Shown: positions 1-8,165, counted from the stretch's first letter. The stretch is DNA of 64,000 bases from CALARM01 sp036746235 (GCA_036746235.1 DAIOEN010000001.1:40412-104411), one strand, 5' to 3'. A program made the numbers and translations. Notes: generated by a model not told the origin, from the sequence alone.

Positions 1-40
1 GGTAACGGGAAAGAAAAGTTTTCCGGTCAAAACAGGGATC

Positions 41-87
41 GGGTAAAAATATTTCAAAGGGGCGGATCCGCCCCTTTGAAATTACCC
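41..87 (-). terminator. Rho-independent terminator of the GDPD gene
   Basis: Positions 51-82 form a perfect 32-nt palindrome (arms of 16 nt, centre GGATCC). Read on the minus strand it is followed by ATTTTT at 46-50, and GGGTA/TACCC at 41-45 and 83-87 can extend the stem past a bulge. It overlaps the TAA stop (82-84) of the minus-strand gene, so it fits an intrinsic terminator for that gene. Confidence 0.8.
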
Positions 88-1044
88 CTCCATAAATCTC
101 TCCGGTGTATCTGTTATAATCCCATCAACACCTGTCTTATTCACCAGTTTGTTCACAAGATCCGGCGAATTTGCCGTATAAGAATAAACCAGCTTATCTT
201 CTCCGTGGGCTTTCTTCACAAAAGTGCTTCCAATAAGTGCCCAGTAAGGTAATATTATATCGGCCTTCTGTCCCAATGAGCCTTTAAGTGAAATCCTCTC
301 CCCTATTTCTTTGGACACAAGAAATCCGGCCCCTCCTCCTGCAAGCATACAGCCTATGGAAACCAGTGCCCCTGCTCCTCCTATAAGGCCTCCTGCAAGA
401 CCTGCAACCATACCGCCGACTGTGCCAATCTTCAATGCCTTTACCAGAGGATCGGGAGATATAAGAAGACCTGTTTTTATTTCCGGCGCCATAGCTTCTA
501 TATTCTCACTTACAGATTTATCAAAAGACGTTATAAATACTTCGTTTTTAAGACTTTTTTCTTCCACAAGCTTGAGTATATCCTTTTCAATGCCAGGATA
601 TTGAAGGGAATTTTTCACTTCAATATCAACCTTTACTTTCCCCTTTGCCCATGTAAGAACCTCTTCCAAAGTGGGAATCTTTTCCCCTTTGAATTGAGAG
701 CCGAACCATGAACCTGCATCAAGTTCTTTTAGTTCCGCCAGAGTGCAATCTCCTACCTTTCCTTTGCCGTTTGTAGTTCTATCGATAGTATCATCATGCA
801 TGATAACAAGATGGCCGTCTTTTGTTCTGTGAACGTCAAGCTCTATTGCGGTTGCCCCATGCTTAAAAGCCTCTTTAAAAGAAGCCATAGTGTTTTCCGG
901 CGCAAGTTTCGACGAGCCTCTGTGGGCTATTATAAGGGCCTTATTTGAAAGAGACGTTTTATCCTGGATCTCAAGGTCAGGTTCTTTCTGTTTTACCTGG
1001 CTTATTACAGGCTGTTTCTGAATAAAGGAACTTTCTATTTTCAT
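82..1044 (-). CDS. Glycerophosphodiester phosphodiesterase family protein with N-terminal tag and glycine-zipper insert
   Basis: GDPD-type TIM barrel, the family that hydrolyses glycerophosphodiesters to glycerol-3-phosphate and an alcohol. The family signature is visible: AHRG at 40-43 (His41), Glu50, ELD at 68-70, MHDD at 82-85 (His83), DIEVK at 140-144, and a C-terminal GVDGIITDTPE. At 320 residues it is longer than a plain GDPD of about 240. The excess is a disordered N-terminal stretch of about 35 residues carrying QDKTSLS at 27-33, and a Gly/Ala-rich insert at about 205-245 (GGMVAGLAGGLIGGAG) that could span a membrane or form a glycine zipper. There is no Sec signal peptide. The tag and zipper resemble modules in the C11 protease and two small proteins downstream. 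AAGGGG precedes the ATG. The fold is certain; substrate and location are not known. Confidence 0.88.
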   Translation of the reverse strand: MKIESSFIQKQPVISQVKQKEPDLEIQDKTSLSNKALIIAHRGSSKLAPENTMASFKEAFKHGATAIELDVHRTKDGHLVIMHDDTIDRTTNGKGKVGDCTLAELKELDAGSWFGSQFKGEKIPTLEEVLTWAKGKVKVDIEVKNSLQYPGIEKDILKLVEEKSLKNEVFITSFDKSVSENIEAMAPEIKTGLLISPDPLVKALKIGTVGGMVAGLAGGLIGGAGALVSIGCMLAGGGAGFLVSKEIGERISLKGSLGQKADIILPYWALIGSTFVKKAHGEDKLVYSYTANSPDLVNKLVNKTGVDGIITDTPERFMEG

Positions 1045-1081
1045 AAATTATACCCCTTCCTCAAGTTAACGATATATATAC

Positions 1082-1110
1082 AAAATAACATTTATAATCA
1101 ACCATGTCAA
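1082..1110 (-). promoter_or_regulatory. Probable promoter of the GDPD gene
   Basis: On the minus strand TTGACA (1105-1110), 17 nt, TATTTT (1082-1087), 37 nt upstream of the GDPD start. The -35 is perfect and the -10 is weaker. Confidence 0.45.
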
Positions 1111-1130
1111 TCAGATTTTATGTTAAAAAT

Positions 1131-1460
1131 TCAATCGACAAGCATCTCTTTTATAACGGATTTTACCTTCTTAATGGTATGTTCATCGATTTCTCCGAGC
1201 CGTTTAATCAATCGTTTCTTATCTACAGTACGAATTTGATCAATTAACACCCATCCGTCTTTATCTTGAAATCTCACAGGCACACGGGTTTCATACGGAT
1301 GAGATTGTGTTGTCATAGGAGCAATTATTACAGTCTCAATATATCTGTTCATTTCATCGGGTGAAATAATAACACAGGGACGCATTTTTTTTATTTCATG
1401 GCCTGTAGCAGGGTCAAGGGAAATCAGAAATACATCATACTGGCTGACTACCATTCCCAT
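1131..1460 (-). CDS. mazF: MazF/PemK-family toxin (mRNA endoribonuclease)
   Basis: 109 residues, normal for MazF. The N-terminal YDVFLISLDPATGHEIKK..RPCVIIS block and the central VIIAPMTT and later DGWVLIDQIRTVD are typical of the PemK/MazF SH3-like fold; the conserved Arg and Thr of the active-site region are present. These toxins cleave single-stranded RNA at short motifs. The start lies inside the end of the antitoxin gene (13-nt overlap counted from the first ATG), so the pair is translationally coupled. Two ATGs, at 1460 and 1454, are possible starts. Nothing looks broken, so I expect a working toxin held by the upstream antitoxin. Confidence 0.9.
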   Translation of the reverse strand: MGMVVSQYDVFLISLDPATGHEIKKMRPCVIISPDEMNRYIETVIIAPMTTQSHPYETRVPVRFQDKDGWVLIDQIRTVDKKRLIKRLGEIDEHTIKKVKSVIKEMLVD

Positions 1461-1696
1461 CCCGCCATATCCAGATCGATATTATCATCAATAATCAGTC
1501 GATCGTCATTTAATTCTCTCATTTCTTTAAAAGACTTCTCCCAGTTTTTTCTTGGCTCTGCTTTAACAGGTTTAATGATTATATTTTTATTTTTTACTTC
1601 AAGAAAAACTTCTTTTTCTATCTGACATTCTTCCAATATTTTCTTTGGTATCCTTATTCCTTTAGAATTACCTATCGGAACAACAGTTGCTCTCAT
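1448..1696 (-). CDS. mazE: MazE-family (AbrB fold) antitoxin
   Basis: Small swapped-hairpin AbrB/MazE DNA-binding protein: RATVVPIGNSKGIRIPKKIL is the classic N-terminal half, followed by an acidic C-terminal tail (DDRLIIDDNIDLDMAG) that would wrap the toxin. I chose the ATG at 1696 because GGGGTGAT lies just upstream; an in-frame GTG (1705) and ATG (1702) would add three residues but sit inside that ribosome-binding site. It ends with TAG inside the toxin start region. By family analogy it represses its own promoter at the palindrome upstream. Confidence 0.88.
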   Translation of the reverse strand: MRATVVPIGNSKGIRIPKKILEECQIEKEVFLEVKNKNIIIKPVKAEPRKNWEKSFKEMRELNDDRLIIDDNIDLDMAGWEW

Positions 1697-1711
1697 ATAC
1701 ATCACCCCAAA

Positions 1712-1743
1712 GTAATTATAATGTAATTACCATAATAAGTCAA
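1712..1743 (-). promoter_or_regulatory. mazEF promoter with palindromic operator over the -10
   Basis: On the minus strand TTGACT (1738-1743), 17 nt, TATAAT (1715-1720). A 7-bp inverted repeat GTAATTA-N5-TAATTAC occupies 1712-1730 and covers the -10 box. That is the usual layout of an autorepressed toxin-antitoxin operon. The sequence is direct; MazE as the ligand is inferred. Confidence 0.75.
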
Positions 1744-1769
1744 GAATTACCTTCAACACGAAAATAAAC

Positions 1770-1799
1770 TTGACTTTCTCAGTAAAAAAATCTTATTAT
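1770..1799 (+). promoter_or_regulatory. Probable promoter of the DUF6765 gene
   Basis: TTGACT (1770-1775), 18 nt, TATTAT (1794-1799). It is divergent from the mazEF promoter, and the two -35 boxes are about 26 bp apart. Confidence 0.5.
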
Positions 1800-1836
1800 A
1801 TATAAAGAACATAGATGAAAGAGGGGAAAATTCACT

Positions 1837-3000
1837 ATGAATATAGATTTCCATTATTACTGTATAGCAATTCTATCTATGGCGGCAGGATTTGACAGGG
1901 AGGATGCTTTCACTATTGCCTATGCTTCCCAGTATACTGATGATGCTACAGACAACACTCCTTTAATTATCGGTAAAGAAGGGAATGAATTCTATCCTGT
2001 CCGTACACAGCATATAGGAGTTAAAGCCTTCCTGGAGAGCTACTGGAGAGAAATCTATATGCCATTTCATTTTCCTCCTCCTCATTCCTACGGGAACGGC
2101 AATTTTTCTTTTATTGTGGAATCCGCACATGATGAGTCCGTTCTGTCTCACAGGATTCTGGATGAAGCCCTGAATGAGCCTCCGGATGAAACAATCAGCC
2201 ACCCTGATGAAATAACATGTATGAGGCTTAAATGGCGCAGAAATCTCTGCCGTACCGGCATAGCAATACATACCTTTTCAGACTCCTGGGCACATCAGGG
2301 TTTTTCCGGGAGATTTAGCTGGGAAAACAATGTTATTGCCATATATGAACTTGCCTATGATAAAGATGAAGAAGAATACAACAGGCGAAGCATTTTCTGG
2401 AGGGTATTGCCACCGGTAGGTCATGCAAGAACGGGTCTCTATGCTGACAATACGGATTTTATCGGAAAATATATTATCAGAAAAAACGGCACAGGGACAG
2501 AAGAAATTAAAAGAAATAATCAGATAGAATTCCTGCAGGCATCAGAGGCTGTTTATAATAAACTGCTTTATGCAAAAAAGCCTGATTACAGAGAAAAAGT
2601 CAATATAATTCCCTGGGAAAATCTGAAAGATAAAATCAATAAATTACTCATGTCACATGAGGTTAACATGAAAAAAAGATGCTGGAACTGGCTCCGGGAA
2701 TTCAAAGATATAATTACGGGCAATATGTGGAGACATTTCAGATATGATATAAAAAAATGGAAAAGATATGCTTTAAAGTCTGCCGGAAATAAGAAGATAG
2801 ATGATATGTACAACTTTCCTGATGTAAAATGGGAAGATTTCCGGCAATCCCTCTGGTTTCATTTCCATGAAGCGGCGAGACAGCAGCGTAATTTTGTAAT
2901 GAATAAACTGCCGCCCCCTTACGGTACAAAAGAAGGTTTTCCTGAAACAAAAAGGAATTTCAACGAAAATTCTCTATTTGATACAGATAAAAAAGTTTAA
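1837..3000 (+). CDS. DUF6765-family protein
   Basis: 387 residues. The opening MNIDFHYYCIAILSMAAGF followed by AYASQYTDDATD is what I recognise as the DUF6765 signature. Later blocks include GIAIHTFSDSWAHQGFSG (residues ~145-162) and GHARTGLYADNTDF. The repeated His/Asp pairs (DFHYY, TDDATD, HTFSDSWAHQ, GHA) look like metal ligands of an all-helical HD- or phospholipase C-like fold, but no enzyme activity is established. No signal peptide. GAGGGG lies 10 nt before the ATG. It is a single-gene unit with its own promoter. Confidence 0.75.
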   Translation: MNIDFHYYCIAILSMAAGFDREDAFTIAYASQYTDDATDNTPLIIGKEGNEFYPVRTQHIGVKAFLESYWREIYMPFHFPPPHSYGNGNFSFIVESAHDESVLSHRILDEALNEPPDETISHPDEITCMRLKWRRNLCRTGIAIHTFSDSWAHQGFSGRFSWENNVIAIYELAYDKDEEEYNRRSIFWRVLPPVGHARTGLYADNTDFIGKYIIRKNGTGTEEIKRNNQIEFLQASEAVYNKLLYAKKPDYREKVNIIPWENLKDKINKLLMSHEVNMKKRCWNWLREFKDIITGNMWRHFRYDIKKWKRYALKSAGNKKIDDMYNFPDVKWEDFRQSLWFHFHEAARQQRNFVMNKLPPPYGTKEGFPETKRNFNENSLFDTDKKV

Positions 3001-3150
3001 ATTATTTGGATAAATTGCCTCTACATAGTTTTTATATAAAGCTTTATTTTACGACATTAAAAATGAACATTCCTATACCCTTGAGTTTATGATATGTAGC
3101 ATATTATTCTATTCACGACTAACAGGTATGACCGGAGCGGTCACAACCAA

Positions 3151-3199
3151 ATATGAAAATGAATATACAGTGAAGCATAAAACTACATCATTTTCATAT
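3151..3199. repeat. 12-bp perfect inverted repeat upstream of crcB
   Basis: ATATGAAAATGA (3151-3162) and TCATTTTCATAT (3188-3199) are exact reverse complements separated by 25 nt. There is no T-run after it, so it is a weak terminator candidate for the upstream gene. It lies just upstream of the crcB promoter and could be a regulatory site. Confidence 0.5.
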
Positions 3200-3227
3200 A
3201 AATTCCTCCTTTTCTTATTTTTCTCCA

Positions 3228-3256
3228 TTGAAAAAAGAGAAAAAAACCTTTATAAT
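3228..3256 (+). promoter_or_regulatory. crcB promoter
   Basis: TTGAAA (3228-3233), 17 nt, TATAAT (3251-3256), 32 nt before the ATG. AAAGGAG is the ribosome-binding site. The short leader leaves no room for a fluoride riboswitch. Confidence 0.65.
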
Positions 3257-3288
3257 ATAATTTAAAATTTACTGTTAAAGGAGACGTT

Positions 3289-3657
3289 ATGAGTTCATAT
3301 ATACTTGTTTTTATAGGGGGAGGACTGGGGGCGAGCTTCAGATATCTTATGAGTATGATCTTTGCCGCTCATCTGAAATATCCTTATGGAACCTTTATAA
3401 TAAATGTCCTGGGAAGTTTCCTTCTTGGATTTATACTTATGACTTCATTGAGTAAAACAGGTACGGGGCTAAAATTAAATACATTTTTAACGATAGGCTT
3501 TACAGGAGGTTTTACAACCTTCAGTACTTTTACATATGAAGCAATAAATCTGATAAATCAGGGATTAATTGTACAGAGTATTTCTTATATATTTCTCAGT
3601 ATTATTTGCGGTCTGCTCGGTATTTACATGGGGATATCCATGGCAAAATTCATATAA
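3289..3657 (+). CDS. crcB: CrcB/Fluc fluoride channel
   Basis: 122 residues with four membrane segments, the normal size of Fluc. It carries the family signatures: GGGLGASFRYLMS at 10-22, YPYGTFIINVLGSFLLG (the conserved Asn of the GT..N..G motif), and TGFTGGFTTFSTFTYE with the paired Phe/Thr that line the fluoride path. Fluc proteins form antiparallel dual-topology dimers that export fluoride across the inner membrane. Only one copy is present, so it is expected to be homodimeric. It converges with the PP2C gene. Confidence 0.95.
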   Translation: MSSYILVFIGGGLGASFRYLMSMIFAAHLKYPYGTFIINVLGSFLLGFILMTSLSKTGTGLKLNTFLTIGFTGGFTTFSTFTYEAINLINQGLIVQSISYIFLSIICGLLGIYMGISMAKFI

Positions 3658-3683
3658 AAGTAATGTATAGAAGTCATTACTTT
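3657..3683. terminator. Hairpin between convergent crcB and PP2C genes
   Basis: AAAGTAATG (3657-3665) pairs with CATTACTTT (3675-3683) around a 9-nt loop. The A/T ends could serve both directions as a weak intrinsic terminator, and it starts at the last base of the crcB stop codon. Confidence 0.5.
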
Positions 3684-3708
3684 ACAACTGTCAGAATTAC
3701 TATTTTTT

Positions 3709-4668
3709 CTACCAAAAAAGTCTTTCCAGAAATTGAAATATGGAATTATTTTTTCTGTTTTCTCTGATTTCATCATGACAGGCCTCAGGTTCTCCTGAAT
3801 TTTCTCTGTTAATACTATGGCGGTTATTATTCTTATTAAATTCAGGAGGTATGACATGAATTTTCCTGTATTTATTCTCTTTCCTCTTTCCATAGTGAAC
3901 AATAAGTGCAGTAATATTATCCAATCCTCCTGCAGAATTGGCCAGGTCAATAAGTTTTCTGCATGCACAGTCGAGATCATGTTCACAAAGAATAATCTCT
4001 CCTATAACTTCATCAGGAAGCATTTCCGTAAGCCCGTCGGAACAGAGAAGAAATCTGTCACCTTCCTGAAGTTCGATCGACGTTATATCCACAGAAGGAG
4101 TATCGTCCATACCCATGCACCGGGTAATATGATTTCTAAGAGGATCTTTCTTCGCTTCATTCAGAGTAAGCACGCCTGCTTTAACCAGGTCGAATACGAC
4201 AGAATGATCTAAAGTAATCTGTTTAAAATCATTACCGCGAAGGAGATAGACCCTGCTGTCTCCCATATGGCCGATTGTCGCCTTACCGTCTGCCATAAGA
4301 CAGGCAACAACGGTTGCTCCCGCTCCGTTCAATGCATATCTCATTTCCGTATAATGTCTTATATAATCACTTACGGCAATAATGGAATCTTTAAGAATGA
4401 CTTCCGGAGGGAATGAATTAACGACAGAGATGATATAGATAGGTAAATAATCCACTACCATCCGGGATGCCACCTCTCCCGCCTGTGCGCCTCCCATACC
4501 GTCACTTACTATAAATAAACCTGTCTCTTTATCCATATAAAAATCATCTTCGTTGTTTTTTCTTTTTCTTCCTATATCTGTAAGACCTGCTGCAGAAAGA
4601 GACGATAAAAGGAAAAAATTATCGAAATTTTTTATAGTTTCACGTTTATCTGTCCTGTCTGTAACCAT
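3709..4668 (-). CDS. PP2C-family serine/threonine protein phosphatase
   Basis: 319 residues; the PP2C/Stp1 catalytic domain spans about 25-258. Metal-binding motifs are visible: NNEDDFY (~38-44), FIVSDGMGG (52-60), HMGDSRVYLL, FLLCSDGLTEML, and LDNITALIV near the end of the domain. Such enzymes dephosphorylate Ser/Thr proteins, usually opposite an Hanks-type kinase; none is in the window. The last ~60 residues are a basic, Asn-rich tail ending in IFQFLERLFW, not part of the fold. No transmembrane segment or signal. AAAGGAGG precedes the start by 9 nt. Confidence 0.92.
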   Translation of the reverse strand: MVTDRTDKRETIKNFDNFFLLSSLSAAGLTDIGRKRKNNEDDFYMDKETGLFIVSDGMGGAQAGEVASRMVVDYLPIYIISVVNSFPPEVILKDSIIAVSDYIRHYTEMRYALNGAGATVVACLMADGKATIGHMGDSRVYLLRGNDFKQITLDHSVVFDLVKAGVLTLNEAKKDPLRNHITRCMGMDDTPSVDITSIELQEGDRFLLCSDGLTEMLPDEVIGEIILCEHDLDCACRKLIDLANSAGGLDNITALIVHYGKRKENKYRKIHVIPPEFNKNNNRHSINRENSGEPEACHDEIRENRKNNSIFQFLERLFW

Positions 4669-4774
4669 ATAAACTACCTCCTTTATAATATTTTACATAC
4701 GATTCCCCCTTCCGGAATTGATGCAAAAACATCAGTTTTATCAGGATAAAACATAATACAACACAAACATATTC

Positions 4775-4812
4775 TTGACTATAATAATAGCAAATTTTAT
4801 AAAAATTTTCAA
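4775..4812. promoter_or_regulatory. Overlapping divergent promoters (PP2C and EamA)
   Basis: Plus strand: TTGACT (4775-4780), 17 nt, TATAAA (4798-4803), for the EamA gene. Minus strand: TTGAAA (4807-4812), 17 nt, TATTAT (4784-4789), for PP2C. The two sites physically overlap, so polymerase binding would be mutually exclusive. The region is AT-rich, so chance matches are possible, especially on the minus strand. Confidence 0.5.
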
Positions 4813-4853
4813 CAAATATAAAAAAATTAAATTTTACTCTGTTGAATGATTGA

Positions 4854-5777
4854 ATGGTTCATGGTAAAGTACCTGGAATGACGGAAGAAAAAACACAAAA
4901 AGATCAACAAAAATCTTATCTTTATGCCATTATATCAATATTACTGTGGTCTACCGTGGCATCTGCTTTTAAAATATCACTGAAATATGTTGATTTCATG
5001 CAGCTTCTTCTCTATTCCTCAGGAATTTCAACAACGGTGCTTTTTATCATATTGTTTATTCAGAAAAAATCTTTATATCTATTCACATATTCAAAAAGAG
5101 ATTATTTAATGTCTATTTTACTTGGTTTTATGAATCCTTTTCTCTATTATACGGTGCTTTTTAAAGCATATTCCTTACTTCCCGCACAGGAAGCGCAGCC
5201 GCTCAATTACACATGGCCTCTTATGCTGGTATTGCTGTCCATTCCCCTGCTGAAACAGAAAATAGAAATGAAAAGTATTTTCGCTATTATTACAAGTTTC
5301 ACAGGGGTAGTCATAATAGGGACAGGCGGAAATATTTTATCAATGAAATTTTCAAATCCTTTCGGAGTGGGACTTGCAGTGGGGTCATCAGTCATATGGG
5401 CTCTGTTCTGGATTTATAATGTAAAAGATAAAAGGGATGAAGCGGTAAAACTATTCTTTAATTTTCTGGCAGGTTTTGTTTTCACTCTGATTTTAACGGT
5501 ATTTTATTCAAAAATCATCGTACCTGATATAAAAGGCATTCTGGCTGTCATCTATGTAGGATTATTTGAAATGGGTCTTACCTTTGTTCTGTGGCTTAAA
5601 GCGTTAAAGCTTTCTGCAAAAACCGACAGGATAAGTAATCTCGTATATTTTTCTCCTTTTATATCACTCCTGTTTATCTCATTTATAGTGGGAGAGAAAA
5701 TTTTATTTTCAACAATAATCGGACTGGTATTTATTATATCCGGTGTAATTATCCAGCAATATAAGAAAAAGCAATAA
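4854..5777 (+). CDS. DMT-superfamily (EamA) transporter
   Basis: 307 residues with ten predicted membrane helices as two EamA repeats (about 20-150 and 165-300). Motifs typical of the family: ILLWSTVASAFKISLKY near the first helix, QEAQPLNYTWPLMLVLLSI, and GVVIIGTGG closing the first half. These are inner-membrane carriers, mostly exporters of amino acids or metabolites; the substrate cannot be told. Neither the ATG at 4854 nor the one at 4878 (MTEEKTQ) has a good ribosome-binding site; the later one begins a typical hydrophilic N-terminus and is equally likely. Single gene with its own promoter. Confidence 0.87.
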   Translation: MVHGKVPGMTEEKTQKDQQKSYLYAIISILLWSTVASAFKISLKYVDFMQLLLYSSGISTTVLFIILFIQKKSLYLFTYSKRDYLMSILLGFMNPFLYYTVLFKAYSLLPAQEAQPLNYTWPLMLVLLSIPLLKQKIEMKSIFAIITSFTGVVIIGTGGNILSMKFSNPFGVGLAVGSSVIWALFWIYNVKDKRDEAVKLFFNFLAGFVFTLILTVFYSKIIVPDIKGILAVIYVGLFEMGLTFVLWLKALKLSAKTDRISNLVYFSPFISLLFISFIVGEKILFSTIIGLVFIISGVIIQQYKKKQ

Positions 5778-5879
5778 AATCCTTTACGTATTTCAGAGCT
5801 ATATTATGAGAATATCGATGGCTGAATTCATGTAAAACTTATGACCGGTTATATCTCACGAAACAAAACTCATGTCAAT

Positions 5880-7367
5880 TTATCCGGCAATAAACTCATC
5901 CCATCCGGTATCCTGTGCCAGAGAAAGCTTTTTATATTCCGAGAATGTCTTTTTACTAAATTGTTCCGGTTGTTCCGGTAAAAAAATTGAAAGGCCATGG
6001 GCGTTTTGATAATTTTCACCTGTTGTTTCATTTGCGAGGATTGTTTTAGATAGAGAGTTTAGAAAATCTGATGCCGATTTTTTCAGATTTTCATCGTCTA
6101 TATCAGAACTTTCAGCAATTTTACAGGCAAAATCATATAAATCAACACAATTATTGACTATAGATGGTTTCAGATGACCGGCGAGTCTTTCCTGGAGTTT
6201 TACTTTTTCTCCTTCATATTTCAGATTAAAATGCTGAGAAGAAGCAATGAGTTCATCAAGTTTCTCTTTATATTTATCCTGTGCTTTATCCAAAGCCTTT
6301 GAAAACTCATCAAGAGCCACACCAAAATTCTTCATCTCTTTAAGATCTGTTGCAGCCATAGTAGGAGTAAAATTATGGGCAGTATTATTTTTCCCTGTTT
6401 CTATAACTTTTTTTGCCAGGTCTACCGGAATTACAGGGCCTTTTTGCAGTGCTTCTCCCAGAAATTCTACAGGTTTTTGATATGGCAGCGTAAAACCTCT
6501 TTCCACTTCCTGAGAAGCAATCATTATATCTGCAGTATCTTTCATCTGATAGGAAACTTCTGCGCCTCCCATAAGACAGGCATCAAAAAAGAGTATATCA
6601 GGCTTAACTCCAGTATCTTTCTGAACATCCATTAAAGTATTTTCCATAACAGGAAGAGATATTTTTCCGTCTTTATCTCCGAGAACACCTTCAGGACCTG
6701 TTCCATGTCCCTGTATTACTACCATATAATGTTTTGCAGGATAATTTTTCATTCCCCATTCCAGAAAATCCTTAAGAGTTTCAGGGCTGCTCATTGCAGC
6801 CCGTCCTTCTTCCGAAACAAGCTGTGAATTTATTTCTCCCGTTTCTTTAAGAATATTTCTAACACTGTTAAATGGAGAAGCTTTAGTAGCTTTGTAAAGA
6901 AACTTCGATTTTTCTATGAGGCCACTATCTTCTGTAATAATTCCTTTCTCCTTACCATCTTTTAAAGCCTGTCCCATCATGTTTGCCATAACTTTTCCTT
7001 TAGTATAGCCGTCATGGAGATTAAACTGATTATAGACTTCATTCGATGAAGGATTCTGTGTAACATAATATCTTCTTGTGCCGCTCCAGTCACCTGTAAC
7101 CATATCTCTTATAAAGTGTTTTGGCCTGGATATCTGGGCAACTATATTCATATTATCATCAGAACCGACTTTTTCCAGACTCCTCAGTTTATAAAGAGAC
7201 GTTCTGCTAAGATTGCTGTTTCCGTCGAGGTAGAAAAGAAGAGTCCATTCTTTTTCATTCTGTCCCGATAGTGTTACCTCATCTTTCGGCTCTTCCAATA
7301 TCTCTTTTTTATTTATTTTTAATGGCGGTGATATTTTATCTATAGATGATCTGTTATTTATTATCAT
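5880..7367 (-). CDS. Clostripain-like cysteine peptidase (family C11) with N-terminal tag
   Basis: 495 residues. The caspase-like C11 dyad is clear: VIQGHGTGPEGVLGD with His221, and DILFFDACLMGGAEV with Cys264. EWTLLFYLDGNSNL at 40-53 is the usual first strand. C11 enzymes cleave after Arg/Lys and are commonly secreted, yet this protein has no Sec signal or lipobox. Its first 40 residues are polar and carry KDEVTLS at 28-34, the same place and pattern as in the neighbouring small proteins. AAGGGG is upstream of the ATG. It is divergent from the first small glycine-rich gene and may be co-regulated with it through sites in the shared intergenic region. Confidence 0.9.
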   Translation of the reverse strand: MIINNRSSIDKISPPLKINKKEILEEPKDEVTLSGQNEKEWTLLFYLDGNSNLSRTSLYKLRSLEKVGSDDNMNIVAQISRPKHFIRDMVTGDWSGTRRYYVTQNPSSNEVYNQFNLHDGYTKGKVMANMMGQALKDGKEKGIITEDSGLIEKSKFLYKATKASPFNSVRNILKETGEINSQLVSEEGRAAMSSPETLKDFLEWGMKNYPAKHYMVVIQGHGTGPEGVLGDKDGKISLPVMENTLMDVQKDTGVKPDILFFDACLMGGAEVSYQMKDTADIMIASQEVERGFTLPYQKPVEFLGEALQKGPVIPVDLAKKVIETGKNNTAHNFTPTMAATDLKEMKNFGVALDEFSKALDKAQDKYKEKLDELIASSQHFNLKYEGEKVKLQERLAGHLKPSIVNNCVDLYDFACKIAESSDIDDENLKKSASDFLNSLSKTILANETTGENYQNAHGLSIFLPEQPEQFSKKTFSEYKKLSLAQDTGWDEFIAG

Positions 7368-7453
7368 AACTGCATCCCCTTTTGTTACACAAAAACCTTA
7401 TAATAAATCAATTAAATGATAACACAATTATTATGAGATGAAAAGATAGTTTT

Positions 7454-7526
7454 TGTTACAAAGATGTTAACTTTTAGTTATTTATCTAAATTAAGAAATC
7501 TAATTTTTATGTTACATTTTGTTAAC
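7454..7526. promoter_or_regulatory. Two TGTTACA/TGTTAAC paired sites
   Basis: TGTTACA-N4-TGTTAAC at 7454-7471 and TGTTACA-N3-TGTTAAC at 7510-7526, between the divergent C11 and 7606 genes. The second ends 9 bp before a -35 box. A third copy lies at the same distance from the promoter of the paralog at 8572. They look like binding sites for one regulator; no regulator gene is identified. Confidence 0.5.
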
Positions 7527-7535
7527 ATAAAAATA

Positions 7536-7564
7536 TTGAAATACCCGGGAAATTATTATATAAT
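7536..7564 (+). promoter_or_regulatory. Promoter of the first glycine-zipper gene
   Basis: TTGAAA (7536-7541), 17 nt, TATAAT (7559-7564), 41 nt before the ATG. The same boxes and spacing recur before the paralog at 8572. Confidence 0.7.
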
Positions 7565-7605
7565 GTTTTTTAATAAGATAAAATTAATATAAGGAAGTAG
7601 ATTTC

Positions 7606-7971
7606 ATGAAGATTAATAGCCAGAATTTACAGACAACTGTTCAGTTTAATGTTGGCCAGAAAAAAATTGCCAGTGAAAATACGATAAAAGACGAAGTAAT
7701 TCTCGGAGAAAGCAGGGAAAAACCTGACTTTTTAAAAAGACCCATGGTAAATCTCAAATCTATGGACGACTCTATCGACAAAAGAGAAAAAGCTGGTTTC
7801 GCATGCATTGCAGTTGCAGGAGGTCTGGGAGGTCTTTTTACTTTAGGAATAGGCTACAGTGCTCTAGCCCAGAAATTTGGACTAATTGGACTAAAAGGAG
7901 CAATAGGATTAGGTGCTGCTGCCTGTATATTAGCAGCTGTTGGTCAGGTAATAGCGAGAGGAGACGACTAA
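7606..7971 (+). CDS. Small tagged glycine-zipper protein, probably frameshifted at the 3' end
   Basis: 121 residues, no named family recognised. The first 50 residues are nearly identical to the protein at 8572 (MKINSQNLQTTVQFNVGQKK; KDEVILGES at 28-36; EKPDFLKRPMVNLKS). Residues 64-115 are Gly/Ala-rich and hydrophobic (AGGLGGLFTLGIGYSAL, GAIGLGAAACILAAVG), enough for one or two membrane-inserting glycine-zipper hairpins. Just after the stop, another frame reads LKEFAKG followed by a stop, matching LKDFAKG in the paralog, so this copy seems to have lost its C-terminus through a frameshift. AAGGAAG precedes the ATG. Function unknown. Confidence 0.7.
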   Translation: MKINSQNLQTTVQFNVGQKKIASENTIKDEVILGESREKPDFLKRPMVNLKSMDDSIDKREKAGFACIAVAGGLGGLFTLGIGYSALAQKFGLIGLKGAIGLGAAACILAAVGQVIARGDD

Positions 7972-8058
7972 AAGAATTTGCCAAAGGTTAACTGTATATA
8001 ATGATAGGAAATCTCCATTTACATTCTTTAAACCTTTTAAATATTCATTATATAAAGG

Positions 8059-8165
8059 ACTATACTTTTGCAGAATTTTGAAAACCCGTTATCACGTAAG
8101 GGCATCCCTCGCGGATGTCCTGCAAGGTAGAATAAGGCTTTGTTTGAAAAGTGCAAAAGTATAGT
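8059..8165. repeat. Miniature inverted-repeat element, copy A
   Basis: 107 bp bounded by perfect 14-bp inverted repeats ACTATACTTTTGCA (8059-8072) and TGCAAAAGTATAGT (8152-8165). Inside is a second hairpin, GGGCATCC/GGATGTCC around CTCGC. Related elements lie at 43851-43897 and 51273-51360, and a lone half-end, TGCAAAACTATAGTA, at 8441-8455. The rest of the 600-bp gap (7972-8571) holds this half-site, a possible small ORF and the 8502 promoter. No transposase is present. Confidence 0.65.

Noticed and set aside
3001..3288. Fluoride riboswitch before crcB
   Set aside because: I could not find the conserved pseudoknot sequence, and the promoter lies only 32 nt from the ATG.
3817..4212. 131-codon ORF antisense to the PP2C gene
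   Set aside because: Lies opposite conserved PP2C motifs and has no recognisable domain or ribosome-binding site.
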